Below, in pieces: positions 53,808 to 63,088 of a stretch of DNA of 64,000 bases; the first letter of the stretch is position 1; every line of letters starts with the position of its first letter. The stretch comes from Nocardia beijingensis NBRC 16342 (GTDB taxonomy: Bacteria; Actinomycetota; Actinomycetes; Mycobacteriales; Mycobacteriaceae): assembly GCF_001612785.1 (NCBI RefSeq), contig NZ_BDBC01000010.1:248001-312000 (forward strand), in the 5' to 3' direction. The position numbers and the translations under genes were made by a program. The notes under the pieces were generated by a model. That model saw only the letters and a list, made by a program, of their open reading frames with translations. It searched no databases and was not told the origin of the DNA.

Positions 53808-54587
53808 TCAGGCATAACCGTAGTACCGCCGCACCAGTCGCTCGTAGACGTAGGCCGGGACAAGCCTGCGGGTCCAGAAGGACAACCGGACGTCCCGCCC
53901 GCACAGGTACGACTGCCGGGGCCGGGCGGCGGCGAGGATCACCGCGACCTTCCTTGCGACCGTTTCCGCGGATTGTCCGGCCGCCAGGTAGCCGCGCACC
54001 AGGTTCAGCACGGCCGCGCGGTCGCGGTCGTATGCGGCGATCGGGTCGGACACGTGCACTGCCGTGTCGATGATCGGGGTGACGGTCCACCCGGGGATGA
54101 GCACCGACACGTGCACACCGAACCCGGCCGCCTCCATCCGCGCGGCCTCGCCGATACGCTCGACAGCCGCCTTCGTGGCCGAGTACCAACCGCCGTACGG
54201 CTCCGCGATCGCGCCCGCTCCCGAACTCACCACGATCACCCGGCCCGCGCCCTGAGCCCGCAGTAGCGGCAGCACGGCTCGCAGCACGCGATGGGTGCCG
54301 AGCACATTGGTGTCGAACAGCGCCGCGGCTTCCTCCGGCGTGGTCTCCTCGACCGAGCCGACCACGCCGTAGGCCGCGAAGGTGACCACCGCGTCGATGC
54401 GGCCGTGCCGTGCGTGCGCCTCGCGCACCCAGCGGTCCACCGCTTCCGGGTCGCGCACGTCCACTCGCGCGACACCCGACGCCGCCACGCGGTCGCATCC
54501 TTCGATGGTATAGCCCAATGCCGCAAGGTGTTCCATGGTGGCAGCGCCCATGCCGTTCGCCGCCCCGGTGACGAGCACGACGGTCAT
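53808..54587 (-). CDS. SDR, last gene of AOS/lipid-kinase operon
   Basis: 259 residues. TGAANGMG cofactor loop, VVSSGAGAIAEPYGGWYSATK active-site stretch with Tyr and Lys, and IPGWTVTP. A C-terminal Tyr/Arg-rich segment (YVYERLVRRYYGYA) may associate with membranes. Overlaps the kinase gene by 4 nt. In this operon it is the obvious candidate to reduce the AOS aminoketone to an amino alcohol. Confidence 0.88.
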   Translation of the reverse strand: MTVVLVTGAANGMGAATMEHLAALGYTIEGCDRVAASGVARVDVRDPEAVDRWVREAHARHGRIDAVVTFAAYGVVGSVEETTPEEAAALFDTNVLGTHRVLRAVLPLLRAQGAGRVIVVSSGAGAIAEPYGGWYSATKAAVERIGEAARMEAAGFGVHVSVLIPGWTVTPIIDTAVHVSDPIAAYDRDRAAVLNLVRGYLAAGQSAETVARKVAVILAAARPRQSYLCGRDVRLSFWTRRLVPAYVYERLVRRYYGYA

Positions 54588-55525
54588 GCGGCGCACACCC
54601 GCAGTACCCGTGGCAGAACTTCCAGCCGCGCCGATTCCACCATCGTGATCTCGCCGTCCAGCTCCAGGGGCGCCGGACGGTCGGGCCGCAGCTCCACCGC
54701 CGTGTCCCGGTAGCGCACCGCCAGCCGGGAGCCTCGGAACCGCCCGGCGTACAGCCCGGCGATCAGGCCGAGGGTCCGCAGCCTTCCCGCCGCGGACCAG
54801 ATGTTCACGTCGAACTGGCCGTCGCCGCGGGTGACCTCGGTGTCGTAATGCATGCCGCCCGCGAAATGCACGCTCTTGAGTACGCCGACGTTGGTGATCG
54901 GGGCGGTGTGGGTCCACGTGCCGCCGCGTATCGAGACCGGCAGCGGCCGGTGGGTGGCGATGGTGGCCAGCGCCGTGGCGAGGATGGCGGCTTCGACGCT
55001 GCGCGACTTGAGCCAGCCTGCCACGCCGGTAGCGTGGTTGAACGAATGATTGCCCGCCGCGACCAGTCCCATGCTGGCGTTCAGCAGGAAGTAGTGAACG
55101 GTGCGCGTGCCGTCGGTCCGCAGCACGCTGGCTTTGCCGACGTCGACGAGTTCGGCGCGCGCGGCGTCCAGCCGAACCGGGATGGCGCCGACGCGCGCGC
55201 TCGCGGGCACCGGCTTGTGGAAGTCGTTGGAGCTGCCCAGTCCGACCGCGCCGAGCGCCGACCCGGCGGCGCGGGGCCGGTCGGTCGAGGGGTCCATGAG
55301 GGCGTTCAGCACCAGGTTCACCATGCCGTCGCCACCGGCGGCCACCAGCACCCGCGGAGGATTCGGCCGGGTGACGGCCGCGCGCACGATCTCGGTGGCG
55401 TGCCGAGGGTCGGAGGGCAGTTCGACGGACAGATCCGGATGGCGAGTGCGCAGCACGGATTCCACCGGCTGCCAACGCCGCAGCGCGGTGCCCGCGTTCG
55501 ACCGCGGATTCAGGACGACGAGCAC
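54584..55525 (-). CDS. Diacylglycerol/sphingosine kinase-family lipid kinase
   Basis: 313 residues from GTG with GAGGAGG 5 nt upstream. VLVVLNPRSNAG and the nucleotide loop AAGGDGMVNLVLNAL are the DAGK catalytic signature, with GLGSSNDFHKP and LNASMGLVAAGNHS following. The C-terminal beta domain (LELDGEIT) is intact. The family phosphorylates diacylglycerol, sphingoid bases or related lipids. With an AOS and a reductase in one operon, a sphingoid-like base is a plausible substrate. Overlaps the HAD gene by 16 nt. Confidence 0.88.
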   Translation of the reverse strand: MLVVLNPRSNAGTALRRWQPVESVLRTRHPDLSVELPSDPRHATEIVRAAVTRPNPPRVLVAAGGDGMVNLVLNALMDPSTDRPRAAGSALGAVGLGSSNDFHKPVPASARVGAIPVRLDAARAELVDVGKASVLRTDGTRTVHYFLLNASMGLVAAGNHSFNHATGVAGWLKSRSVEAAILATALATIATHRPLPVSIRGGTWTHTAPITNVGVLKSVHFAGGMHYDTEVTRGDGQFDVNIWSAAGRLRTLGLIAGLYAGRFRGSRLAVRYRDTAVELRPDRPAPLELDGEITMVESARLEVLPRVLRVCAA

Positions 55526-56244
55526 GAATCCTCCTCGATGCCGAGCCACCGGCGCAGCGCGCTGTGGTCTCCCGTGGTGATCAAACCGGTGCGGGCCACC
55601 GCGGGTGGTATGCCGGTGCTCCGGGCGCCCAGCAGGAACACCGGAATCCCGAGGTGCGCCGCGGGTCCGTCGCTGACGGGATCGTTGCCGACCATCACGC
55701 ACTCCCCCGCTGCCGCTCCGAGGTGGTCGAGCACTTCGCGATAGAAATCCAGCCGCGGCTTGGCGCGGCGCATGGTCTCACCGCTGGTGGTGAACGCGAA
55801 CGACGCCAGATCGTGTCCGCCCCAGCGGATCCTCGTCTCGACGGTGCTGCGCGGCCACAACGGGTTGGTCGCGACCACTTGACGCGCACCCGACGCCGTC
55901 AATCGGCGCACCGTCGCGACCGCGGCCGGGCTCGGCGGGAAACATGCTCGCAGTCGGACGAATTCGACCTCCGACAGCCGCGCCAGGCGGGCCGCAGCTA
56001 CGTCGCGGCTGGTGCCGACGCGTTCGGCGAGCAGTCTCAGCATCAGCTCGGTATTGGTGTGGTCGGTGTCGTTGGCGCGCACGTCCCGCAGTGTGCGGCG
56101 CAACACCGGCAGGAAACGGTGCGGCGGCGCGAGATCGCGGAATACCCACGCCGCCCCGGCGGGCATCAACGTCGCGAAGGTGCGCCGCCGCAGTCCGATC
56201 AGGGTGCCGTCCAGATCCCACAGCACCGTGCGCCGCTCGCTCAT
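55510..56244 (-). CDS. HAD family hydrolase (phosphatase-like)
   Basis: 244 residues. Motif I LWDLDGTLIG, motif II in VVATNPLWP, motif III Lys in AKPRLDFY and motif IV GNDPVSDGPAA are complete. The cap is a helical C1 type. Likely removes phosphate from a small molecule or lipid. ATG overlaps the stop of the nucleotidyltransferase gene. Confidence 0.88.
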   Translation of the reverse strand: MSERRTVLWDLDGTLIGLRRRTFATLMPAGAAWVFRDLAPPHRFLPVLRRTLRDVRANDTDHTNTELMLRLLAERVGTSRDVAAARLARLSEVEFVRLRACFPPSPAAVATVRRLTASGARQVVATNPLWPRSTVETRIRWGGHDLASFAFTTSGETMRRAKPRLDFYREVLDHLGAAAGECVMVGNDPVSDGPAAHLGIPVFLLGARSTGIPPAVARTGLITTGDHSALRRWLGIEEDSCSSS

Positions 56245-57647
56245 TCCTGGCTGTCCAGTACGGCTTGCAGATCCGCCTTCGTCAGCCCGAGCCGGGCGGC
56301 GTACTCCTCGATACCGGGCGGCGTGGTCCGCGCGCCGCCGAGCCCGGTGCGCGACCGCAGCTGTCCGGCGTATGCCGCGCCGAGATCGAAGACCGTCTTG
56401 GCGAGCGCGGCGGGGAACAGCCATCGGCCGAGGTCGCGCTGGAACACGCGGGTCAGGCGGTAGGGCGCGATCACGCGCGCGCCGAGGGCGGCCACCGGGC
56501 CCGGCTCGCGCAGCGAGCTCATCCGGGCCGCCTCCGCGCCGGGGACCAGGAGCAGCCCGGACCACAGCCGGCCGAAGCCGTCCAGCTTCTCCCGCGCGTC
56601 TGCGGTCATGTTGAACTCGGTGTAGGCCTTCTCGATGCGGGATGTGTGGGTGGAGCGGCTGCGCAGCAGCGTGTGCACGTCGGCGACCTTGCGCGCGGTG
56701 TCGCCGCGAGTGAACCGGTCCACGCGCGCGGCGATCCGGTCCAGCAGCACGGCGAAGTCGTCGTTGGGCACCAGCCGGTGGGCGAGCGAAAGGGCGTGAT
56801 ACATCAGCCCTTCGCTGCCCGCCGTCGCGATCTCGGCGGCGAGCAGGTCATAGTCCAGATTGGTGCCCGCATAGCGGGCCAAGTTCCAGATGTCCCCGAG
56901 CTCGCGGACGCCGGTCTTATAGTAGGGCAGGTGGATGCCCAGGTGATGCAGGTTGTCCTCGTGCGCCATCGCCCACGCGGGCACGCCGTGGAAATCGATG
57001 CGCCGCACGCGCTTCCAGATCGCGGCGTAGTCGACCGTGTAGGGCGCCAGCGGAGTGATCAGGCCCCAGTGCGTGCCCACCACCAGCGCGCCGTCGCGGG
57101 AGACGAACGACGGCAGGTGGTGGGAGCGCTCGGCCCGCGCCTTGGGCGCCTTGCCCAGCAGCTCCGAGGTCGCGAACAGGCCCAGCTCACGATAGATCTC
57201 GACAACGGTGTCGATCTGCTCCGGTTCCACCAGGATGTCCAGGTCGTTCATCCGCTTGTAGCGCGGGTCGTGGTAGATCTCGGTGGCGAAGAGCATGCCT
57301 TTGAGCACGACGCAGCGCACACCCCGCTCGTCGAACCGGCGCAACAGGTGTACCGCGCCCGCCAGGCGGCGGTCGTTCGCGGCGGCGATCCGCTCCGCGA
57401 CGGCGTCGAACCGTACTCGCGTCAACGGCGGGACCAGCTCGTACACCCCGGCGGCGAGCAGCGAGTTCCGCACCAGCGGAACCGTCGCGTTCAGTTGCGC
57501 CAGCTCGAAGAAGCTCGTCCAGTCGGTGACCCGGTGCGCCAACTCGGTCAGCTCGAAGCGCTCCGATTCGGTCGGGGCGGCCAGCGCGGCGTGCACCAGC
57601 AGCCGCTCGGCGTCCGTCCCGCCCGCGGCGATCATGGTGTCGGTCAT
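56241..57647 (-). CDS. Nucleotidyltransferase-fold protein (NTP_transf_5-like)
   Basis: 468 residues. VLKGMLFATEIYHDPRYKRM and NDLDILVEPE carry the paired Asp of the uncharacterised nucleotidyltransferase fold often found in polysaccharide and peptide clusters. The C-terminal ~200 residues are helical with no known domain. It starts 1 nt after the AOS stop. Possible transfer of a nucleotide, or of a head group from a nucleotide; unproven. Confidence 0.78.
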   Translation of the reverse strand: MTDTMIAAGGTDAERLLVHAALAAPTESERFELTELAHRVTDWTSFFELAQLNATVPLVRNSLLAAGVYELVPPLTRVRFDAVAERIAAANDRRLAGAVHLLRRFDERGVRCVVLKGMLFATEIYHDPRYKRMNDLDILVEPEQIDTVVEIYRELGLFATSELLGKAPKARAERSHHLPSFVSRDGALVVGTHWGLITPLAPYTVDYAAIWKRVRRIDFHGVPAWAMAHEDNLHHLGIHLPYYKTGVRELGDIWNLARYAGTNLDYDLLAAEIATAGSEGLMYHALSLAHRLVPNDDFAVLLDRIAARVDRFTRGDTARKVADVHTLLRSRSTHTSRIEKAYTEFNMTADAREKLDGFGRLWSGLLLVPGAEAARMSSLREPGPVAALGARVIAPYRLTRVFQRDLGRWLFPAALAKTVFDLGAAYAGQLRSRTGLGGARTTPPGIEEYAARLGLTKADLQAVLDSQE

Positions 57648-57648
57648 A

Positions 57649-58941
57649 TCAGGCGATCCCTTCCTGCTCGGGATGGAAGCCGAAGCGGCGGGCGACGGTG
57701 TCGATCCGGTCCAGCGCGTGATCGAGGTGGTCGCGGGTGAGGGTGGCCATCATGCTGATCCGCAAGCGCTGCTGGTCGCGGGGCACCGCGGGGAATTCGA
57801 CGCCGTTGACGAACACGCCCTCCCGGTGCAGGGCGGTGACCACGTCGGCGACGGCGAGGCGCTGCGGTACCAGGATCGGAATGATCGCGGTCTGCGGATC
57901 CACCGCGAAACCCATGGCGCGCAATCCGCGCACGAAATACGCCACGTTGTCGTGCAATCGCCGGACCCGATCGGGATGCTCGGCCAGGAAGTCGATCCCG
58001 GCGAGCACCGCCGCGACCACCGGCGGCGCGAGCGCCGCGGAGAACATGTAGGACCGGGCGAAGAAGCGCAGCGTGTCCACCAGATCCCTGGAGCCGGTCA
58101 CGAAACCGCCGGTGCTCGCGAAGACCTTCGAGAACGTGCCCATGGACAGCTCCACGGCGCCTGCTCCGAGCCCGAAGTGCTCGGCGGTGCCGTGGCCGCG
58201 TGCGCCGAGCACCCCGGTGCCGTGCGCGTCGTCCACCGCCAGCCATGCGCCGAAGGCGTCGCACAGCGCGCGGATCTCCGGTAGCGGGGCGATGTCGCCG
58301 TCCATCGAGTACACGCCCTCGACGGCCACCACGATGTTCGCGCCCGGATTGCGCCACCTGATCTGCATCAGCCGGTGACGCAAGTGACGTAAGTCGTTGT
58401 GGGCGAACGCCATCGAGCGCACCCGGCCGAGCTGGATGCCGTCGTAGAGGCTGGCGTGATTCTGTTCGTCGTAGAGCAGCACGTCGCCCTTGCGCAGCAG
58501 ACCGGTCACCCAGCCGACGTTGGCGGCGTAGCCGGAGGAGAACAGCATGGCCGCTTCGCTGCCCTTGAGCTCGGCCAGCCGTTCCTCGAGCCGCCGGTGC
58601 AGCGTCGTGGTGCCGTTGAGCAGCGGCGGGCCGCCGTGTCCGACACCGTATTCCCGGATCGCCGCGATGGCCGCCTCGGCGATCCGCGGTTCGTTGCCGA
58701 GGCCGAGGTAGTTGTTGGACCCGAGCATGATCAGCTCGTCGGTCGCGCCGGTCCCCGGATCGCGCACCGGCACGACCGCGCCGGAAGGACCGGCCACCTC
58801 GCGCAGCACGAACCCGCTGCCACGGGCGTGCTCGGCGTAGGGGCGGAACTCCGCGAAACGCTGTTCGAAGGTGTGTGCCGTGGGGTCGAGATAGTGTTCG
58901 AGGCTGAAGTTCTCGCCGTGGGCGAGATCGGGAGCTGTCAT
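57649..58941 (-). CDS. Alpha-oxoamine synthase (second AOS)
   Basis: 430 residues. LGSNNYLGLGNEPR, SSGYAANVGWV, EGVYSMDGD, DDAHGTGVLG and the PLP Lys272 in MGTFSKVFASTGG. No N-terminal low-complexity arm, unlike the AOS at 5701, so the two are separate lineages. It should join an activated acyl chain (from the FAAL route) with an amino acid, releasing CO2. ATGA-coupled to the PEP-utilising enzyme upstream. Confidence 0.9.
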   Translation of the reverse strand: MTAPDLAHGENFSLEHYLDPTAHTFEQRFAEFRPYAEHARGSGFVLREVAGPSGAVVPVRDPGTGATDELIMLGSNNYLGLGNEPRIAEAAIAAIREYGVGHGGPPLLNGTTTLHRRLEERLAELKGSEAAMLFSSGYAANVGWVTGLLRKGDVLLYDEQNHASLYDGIQLGRVRSMAFAHNDLRHLRHRLMQIRWRNPGANIVVAVEGVYSMDGDIAPLPEIRALCDAFGAWLAVDDAHGTGVLGARGHGTAEHFGLGAGAVELSMGTFSKVFASTGGFVTGSRDLVDTLRFFARSYMFSAALAPPVVAAVLAGIDFLAEHPDRVRRLHDNVAYFVRGLRAMGFAVDPQTAIIPILVPQRLAVADVVTALHREGVFVNGVEFPAVPRDQQRLRISMMATLTRDHLDHALDRIDTVARRFGFHPEQEGIA

Positions 58942-61682
58942 GCTCGCTGCTCCTTACCGAGCGTTACGGTTCCGGCCCGGCCGTCCAGCACCAGGACGTC
59001 GCCGCTGGCGACCAACTGGGTGACGCCAGGGACCCCGACGACCGTGGGGATGCCGAGTTCGCGTCCGATGATGGCCGTGTGCGACAGCAGGCTGCCGCGC
59101 TCGCTCACCAGACCGCCCGCAGCCACCATGAGGAACACCCATCCCGGGTCGGTGGTGGAGGCCACCAGCACCTGGCCGTCGATCGCCACGTCCGGGTCCG
59201 GGGTGCGCAGCACCAACGCGGGGGCCTCGACACGGCCGGGGGCACAACCGATTCCACGCAATACCCGAGCGCCGGCCACGACGCCGTCGTCCGGTTCCTC
59301 CAGCGTCGGGTCGGCGATGCCTGCCGCGGCGATCCCGGTGGTGACGATGCGGGAGGGCAGTCGTTGGGCACGCCAGCGCTCGTGGTCGGCCTTGCGCAGG
59401 GCCACGGTGCGGGCGGCGTCGGTGTCCACCGCGGTGCCGCGGGTGAGGGCGGCGATCTCCTCGTAGGTCAGCCAGAAGACGTCACGCGGATCGTCCAGCA
59501 GCCCGGACGCGTGCAGCTGTCTGCCGTACTCGCGGAATACTCGCTTCACCAAGCCGAAAGAGCGGCTGCGGCCCAGACGCATGTTCTCGCGCTGCTTGAC
59601 GTGTTCGCGCGCCAAGCGAAGCGTGAGGCGGAAGGCTGCGCGCCGTAGGGCTTTACCATCGAACAGTCCGGCGGCCGTGTGCTCCGCCGCGCGGCGGATC
59701 GCTTGCTCCCGCGCGATCATGTCGTCGGCGTTCTGCCCGCCGCGCAGGTAGTTGCGCAGCATCGGCACCAGCCGTTCGGGGTGCTCGCCCAGCGGATCGG
59801 TCTCCAGCTTCAGCTCGTCCACGGTGCGGTCGCCGAACTCCGCGATGTGGCGCAGGCAGGCGGCGCGGAAGTCCGCGAACCGATCCTCCGACAACGTCGT
59901 CCACACTTCCCGTGCGGTGGCGGGGCCGTCGAACAGCGCGCGCAGCGCCGAATCGGTGTGCACTCGGGCGGTGAGCGCGAGCGCCGAACGCACCGGGTCG
60001 ACGCTGTCGACGCCGTCCTCACCGCAGAACAGCTCGTTGCGCAGGGTGAGCGCCGCGTCCTCGGTCAAGCCCGCCCGCCGTAGCTGCAGACCGACCACAT
60101 GGAACATCTGCTGGGCGAGGAAGTCGTTGAAGATCTGCACCGAATACACGGGCACGAGCTCGGCGAAGAAGCGTTCCATCCAGACCAGCAACGCCTGCGC
60201 GTCGCGTTCGCGCTCCGGCGTGCCCGGGTCGAGGCGGCGATCGAGGTCGGCGGTGATCGCCGCCAGTTCGCTGAAGAATGCGCGCAGTCGCCGGGGCAGC
60301 CGCAGCCAGCCGAGCAGGATGACCGCGAACACCCGTAGCCGCAGGGCGACCGCGCGCACCCGGGCGACGCCATGGGCGGGCGCGTCCGGTCGCCGGTATC
60401 GGTTCTCGATGTCGAGTGCGGCCTCCCAGCCCTCGATGGCGAATTCCATGCCGGGAATCTCGAGGAAGAGCCGGTACCAGTTGCTGATGTTGTAGTAGAT
60501 CCGGCCGCGCGCCGTGCCGACCAGATAGGGGTACAGATCGGCGGCGTTGCGCTCCACGATCCGCGCGGTGGCGCCGAAATCCCGGTGGCAGGCCCGGAAG
60601 ACCTGCTCGTAGGCCGCTCGCAAGACGGAGAAGGTGAGTGGACTCGACATTCCCGGATACGACTCGGCGACGTTGACGTTGTCGAAGATGGTCTCCTCCG
60701 CACCGGTCACGGTGACCGGCCTGGCCTGCAACAGATGCAGCAGGCCGTCGGGTGTGTAGGAGAATTCGATGTCCTGGGGCGCGCCGAAGCGGTCGGCGAG
60801 TTCTCCTGCTGTCGCGGCCAATTCGAGGATTTGAGCGTCCGACAGCGCCGGGGTCCGCACCGGGTCGCCGAGGTCTTCGACGGCGGTGCCCGTACCGTCG
60901 GGCGACGGCGTCACGCGGCTGTGCTTGTCGACTACGACACGCGAGGTGATGGTGCGAGTGTCGCGATCGATGAAATAGGTGTCGCAGTCGACTGTTCCCG
61001 CCACGACGCCCTCGCCCAATCCGAGCGCCGCCGCGACGACCGCCTCGGCGGGATCACCGGTCTGCGGGTTGCAACTGAACACCACCCCGGAGACGGCGCT
61101 GTCGAGCAGCACCTGTACCACGACGGCGCAGGCGATCGGCGTCGCGTCGAGACCACGGCGCGCCCGGTAGAACAGCGCCCGCTCCGACCACGCGGAGGCC
61201 AGCACAGTGCCGATCGCGGCGGGCAGGCCCGTCGCGGCGACATTGAGCACCGTGTCGAGCTGCCCGGCGAAGGAATCGGTGGCCGAATCCTCGCCGCGCA
61301 CCGAGGAGCGGACGGCGAAGCGCACGTCCGCCGCGGACGAGCCTGCGGTGGACATCTCGGCGACAACGGCATCCAGTTCGGCCGCGATGTCCGCGGGCAG
61401 CGTCAGCGCCTCGACGAGCGCCCGGATCCGCGGCGAGACGGCCCGCAGCGCGGCCGGGTCGTCGGTGTCGAGTCCGGCCAGCAGGTCGGCGATGGAGTCG
61501 GCCGCCGGGGCGAGCACACGCGCGCACGCGTCGGTGCTCAACACCGCGAACGGCGGGACACGACACCCGGCGGTGTGCAGCCTGGCGAGGTTGGCGGCCT
61601 TGGCGCCCGCGTGCGCCTCGGCGTCGGGGTCCGTGGCGAGGGTTTCCGCGCGCAGTATCGCGCCGGTGGTGGTACTGGTCAT
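58938..61682 (-). CDS. PEP/pyruvate-binding and PEP-utilising phosphotransferase-like enzyme
   Basis: 914 residues. The N-terminal ATP-grasp PEP/pyruvate-binding domain has AHAGAKAANLARL, RFAVRSSVRGEDSATDSFAG, GVVFSCNPQTGDP and a GLGEGVVAG loop. The C-terminal mobile domain has phospho-His868 in GSLLSHTAIIGRELG. The central ~400 residues (DVFWLTYEEIAAL) match the substrate domain of rifampin phosphotransferases. These split ATP into AMP, Pi and a phosphorylated product. Here a role in antibiotic resistance is less likely than phosphorylating a pathway hydroxyl. Confidence 0.9.
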   Translation of the reverse strand: MTSTTTGAILRAETLATDPDAEAHAGAKAANLARLHTAGCRVPPFAVLSTDACARVLAPAADSIADLLAGLDTDDPAALRAVSPRIRALVEALTLPADIAAELDAVVAEMSTAGSSAADVRFAVRSSVRGEDSATDSFAGQLDTVLNVAATGLPAAIGTVLASAWSERALFYRARRGLDATPIACAVVVQVLLDSAVSGVVFSCNPQTGDPAEAVVAAALGLGEGVVAGTVDCDTYFIDRDTRTITSRVVVDKHSRVTPSPDGTGTAVEDLGDPVRTPALSDAQILELAATAGELADRFGAPQDIEFSYTPDGLLHLLQARPVTVTGAEETIFDNVNVAESYPGMSSPLTFSVLRAAYEQVFRACHRDFGATARIVERNAADLYPYLVGTARGRIYYNISNWYRLFLEIPGMEFAIEGWEAALDIENRYRRPDAPAHGVARVRAVALRLRVFAVILLGWLRLPRRLRAFFSELAAITADLDRRLDPGTPERERDAQALLVWMERFFAELVPVYSVQIFNDFLAQQMFHVVGLQLRRAGLTEDAALTLRNELFCGEDGVDSVDPVRSALALTARVHTDSALRALFDGPATAREVWTTLSEDRFADFRAACLRHIAEFGDRTVDELKLETDPLGEHPERLVPMLRNYLRGGQNADDMIAREQAIRRAAEHTAAGLFDGKALRRAAFRLTLRLAREHVKQRENMRLGRSRSFGLVKRVFREYGRQLHASGLLDDPRDVFWLTYEEIAALTRGTAVDTDAARTVALRKADHERWRAQRLPSRIVTTGIAAAGIADPTLEEPDDGVVAGARVLRGIGCAPGRVEAPALVLRTPDPDVAIDGQVLVASTTDPGWVFLMVAAGGLVSERGSLLSHTAIIGRELGIPTVVGVPGVTQLVASGDVLVLDGRAGTVTLGKEQRA

Positions 61683-63088
61683 CGGGCGGTCTCCTGTCTG
61701 GCCGGGATCGCCGCGGCGGCGTGCTCGCGCCGGGTCAGCCGGACCAGGACCGGGTCGGGGGTGTTCGAGATCTCGGGGCGCTCGCGCACCCGCATCCCGT
61801 TCACCAGTTCGATGTCATAGCGGGACAGCAGCATCGCGAGACCCACGCGGATCTCGATCAACGCCATCTGCTGACCCACGCACAGATGTGCGCCCCAGCC
61901 GAAGGGGAAGTACCGGAACGGCGGGCGCGCCCGGTTCCGCTCCTTGGTGAACCGGTCGGGGTCGAAGGTCAGCGGCGAGTCCCAGAAATCGGGTAGCCGG
62001 TGGTTGACGAACGGACTGATCACCACGATCGCGCCGGGACGCAGGTCGAACCGGTCGAAATGGTCCGGCGCGAGCGCGGTGCGGCTGAACGCCCACGCCG
62101 GCGGGTGCAGGCGCATCGCCTCGTCGATCGCGCGGCCGGTGTACTCCAGTTCGGGCAGTGCGGCGCGCATCGCGCCCGGATCGTCCATGCCTTCCGACAG
62201 CAGGTCGATTTCGGCGCGCACCCGCTCGAGTGCGGCGGGGTTGCGGCACAGCTCGTAGATCGTCCAGGCCAGCGCCCCTCCGGTGGTCTCGTGACCGGCC
62301 AGCAGGAAGGTCAGCACCTCGTGCCGCAGTTGCGCGTCGTCCATCGCGTGCCCGGCGTCGTCGCGGGCGGCGAGCAGCCGGGCCAGCAGCGAGTGGGCGT
62401 CACCGTCGGTGTGCCGATGCCGCCGGATCACCTCGTCCACCACGTGATGCAGCCGCCGCCGCACGCCGTGGAAGCGCCGATTGCCCGGCGTCGGCACCCG
62501 CGGCGGCACCTGGATCGGCGCGGCCATGTGCCGCATCACCCAGGAAACGCCGTCGCGCACATCGTCCTCGATCTGCGGGAGCACGCCGTCGATGTCCGCG
62601 CCGAGTACCGCGCGGCACACCACGTCGGCGGCGAATCCCATCACCTCGGGCACCAGGTCGAACGCCGCGCCCGCCGCGGCGCGCGCGTCCAGGCGGGCGC
62701 GTAGCCGGTGTCCGCACTCGACCATGAGCGGGATCTCGGTTTCCACGTGACGCCGCGCGAACGCGGGTTTGATCAAGGCGCGCTGACGCTTCCACAGTTC
62801 GCCGCCGCTGGTCAGCAGGCCGGGACCGAGCAGATGGTTCAGGCTCCGGTAGCTGATCCCCTTCTCGTATCGTGTCGCGTGCGTGACCAGCACCTGTTCG
62901 ATGTGCTCTGGCTCGACCAGCAGGTGCACGTGCTGGTGGGCCAGCCGCAGCCGCACGCTGCCGTGGGCGAGACCGGACTCGTAGAACAGGGTGAGCGGGT
63001 CGGCTCGATAGTCGGGGTAGGCGCCGAGCGGATGTCGCAGGACGGGACCGTCCAAGCGGCGGTCGCCGTTTCGGGTCAGCAGTGTCAT
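61679..63088 (-). CDS. Cytochrome P450 (CYP102/CYP4-like clan)
   Basis: 469 residues. I-helix TFLLAGHETTGGAL, K-helix with E..R in DEAMRLHPP, and the heme loop FPFGWGAHLCVGQQ with Cys403. Complete and canonical, unlike the P450 at 38209. The clan often acts on fatty acyl chains. Its ATG overlaps the FAAL stop and its stop overlaps the next start, so it belongs to the lipid-like pathway, probably hydroxylating or desaturating the acyl chain. Confidence 0.92.
   Translation of the reverse strand: MTLLTRNGDRRLDGPVLRHPLGAYPDYRADPLTLFYESGLAHGSVRLRLAHQHVHLLVEPEHIEQVLVTHATRYEKGISYRSLNHLLGPGLLTSGGELWKRQRALIKPAFARRHVETEIPLMVECGHRLRARLDARAAAGAAFDLVPEVMGFAADVVCRAVLGADIDGVLPQIEDDVRDGVSWVMRHMAAPIQVPPRVPTPGNRRFHGVRRRLHHVVDEVIRRHRHTDGDAHSLLARLLAARDDAGHAMDDAQLRHEVLTFLLAGHETTGGALAWTIYELCRNPAALERVRAEIDLLSEGMDDPGAMRAALPELEYTGRAIDEAMRLHPPAWAFSRTALAPDHFDRFDLRPGAIVVISPFVNHRLPDFWDSPLTFDPDRFTKERNRARPPFRYFPFGWGAHLCVGQQMALIEIRVGLAMLLSRYDIELVNGMRVRERPEISNTPDPVLVRLTRREHAAAAIPARQETAR

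Noticed and set aside
58938..61682. Stand-alone rifampicin resistance gene
   Set aside because: It is embedded between P450 and AOS genes with 4-nt overlaps on both sides, which points to a biosynthetic role.
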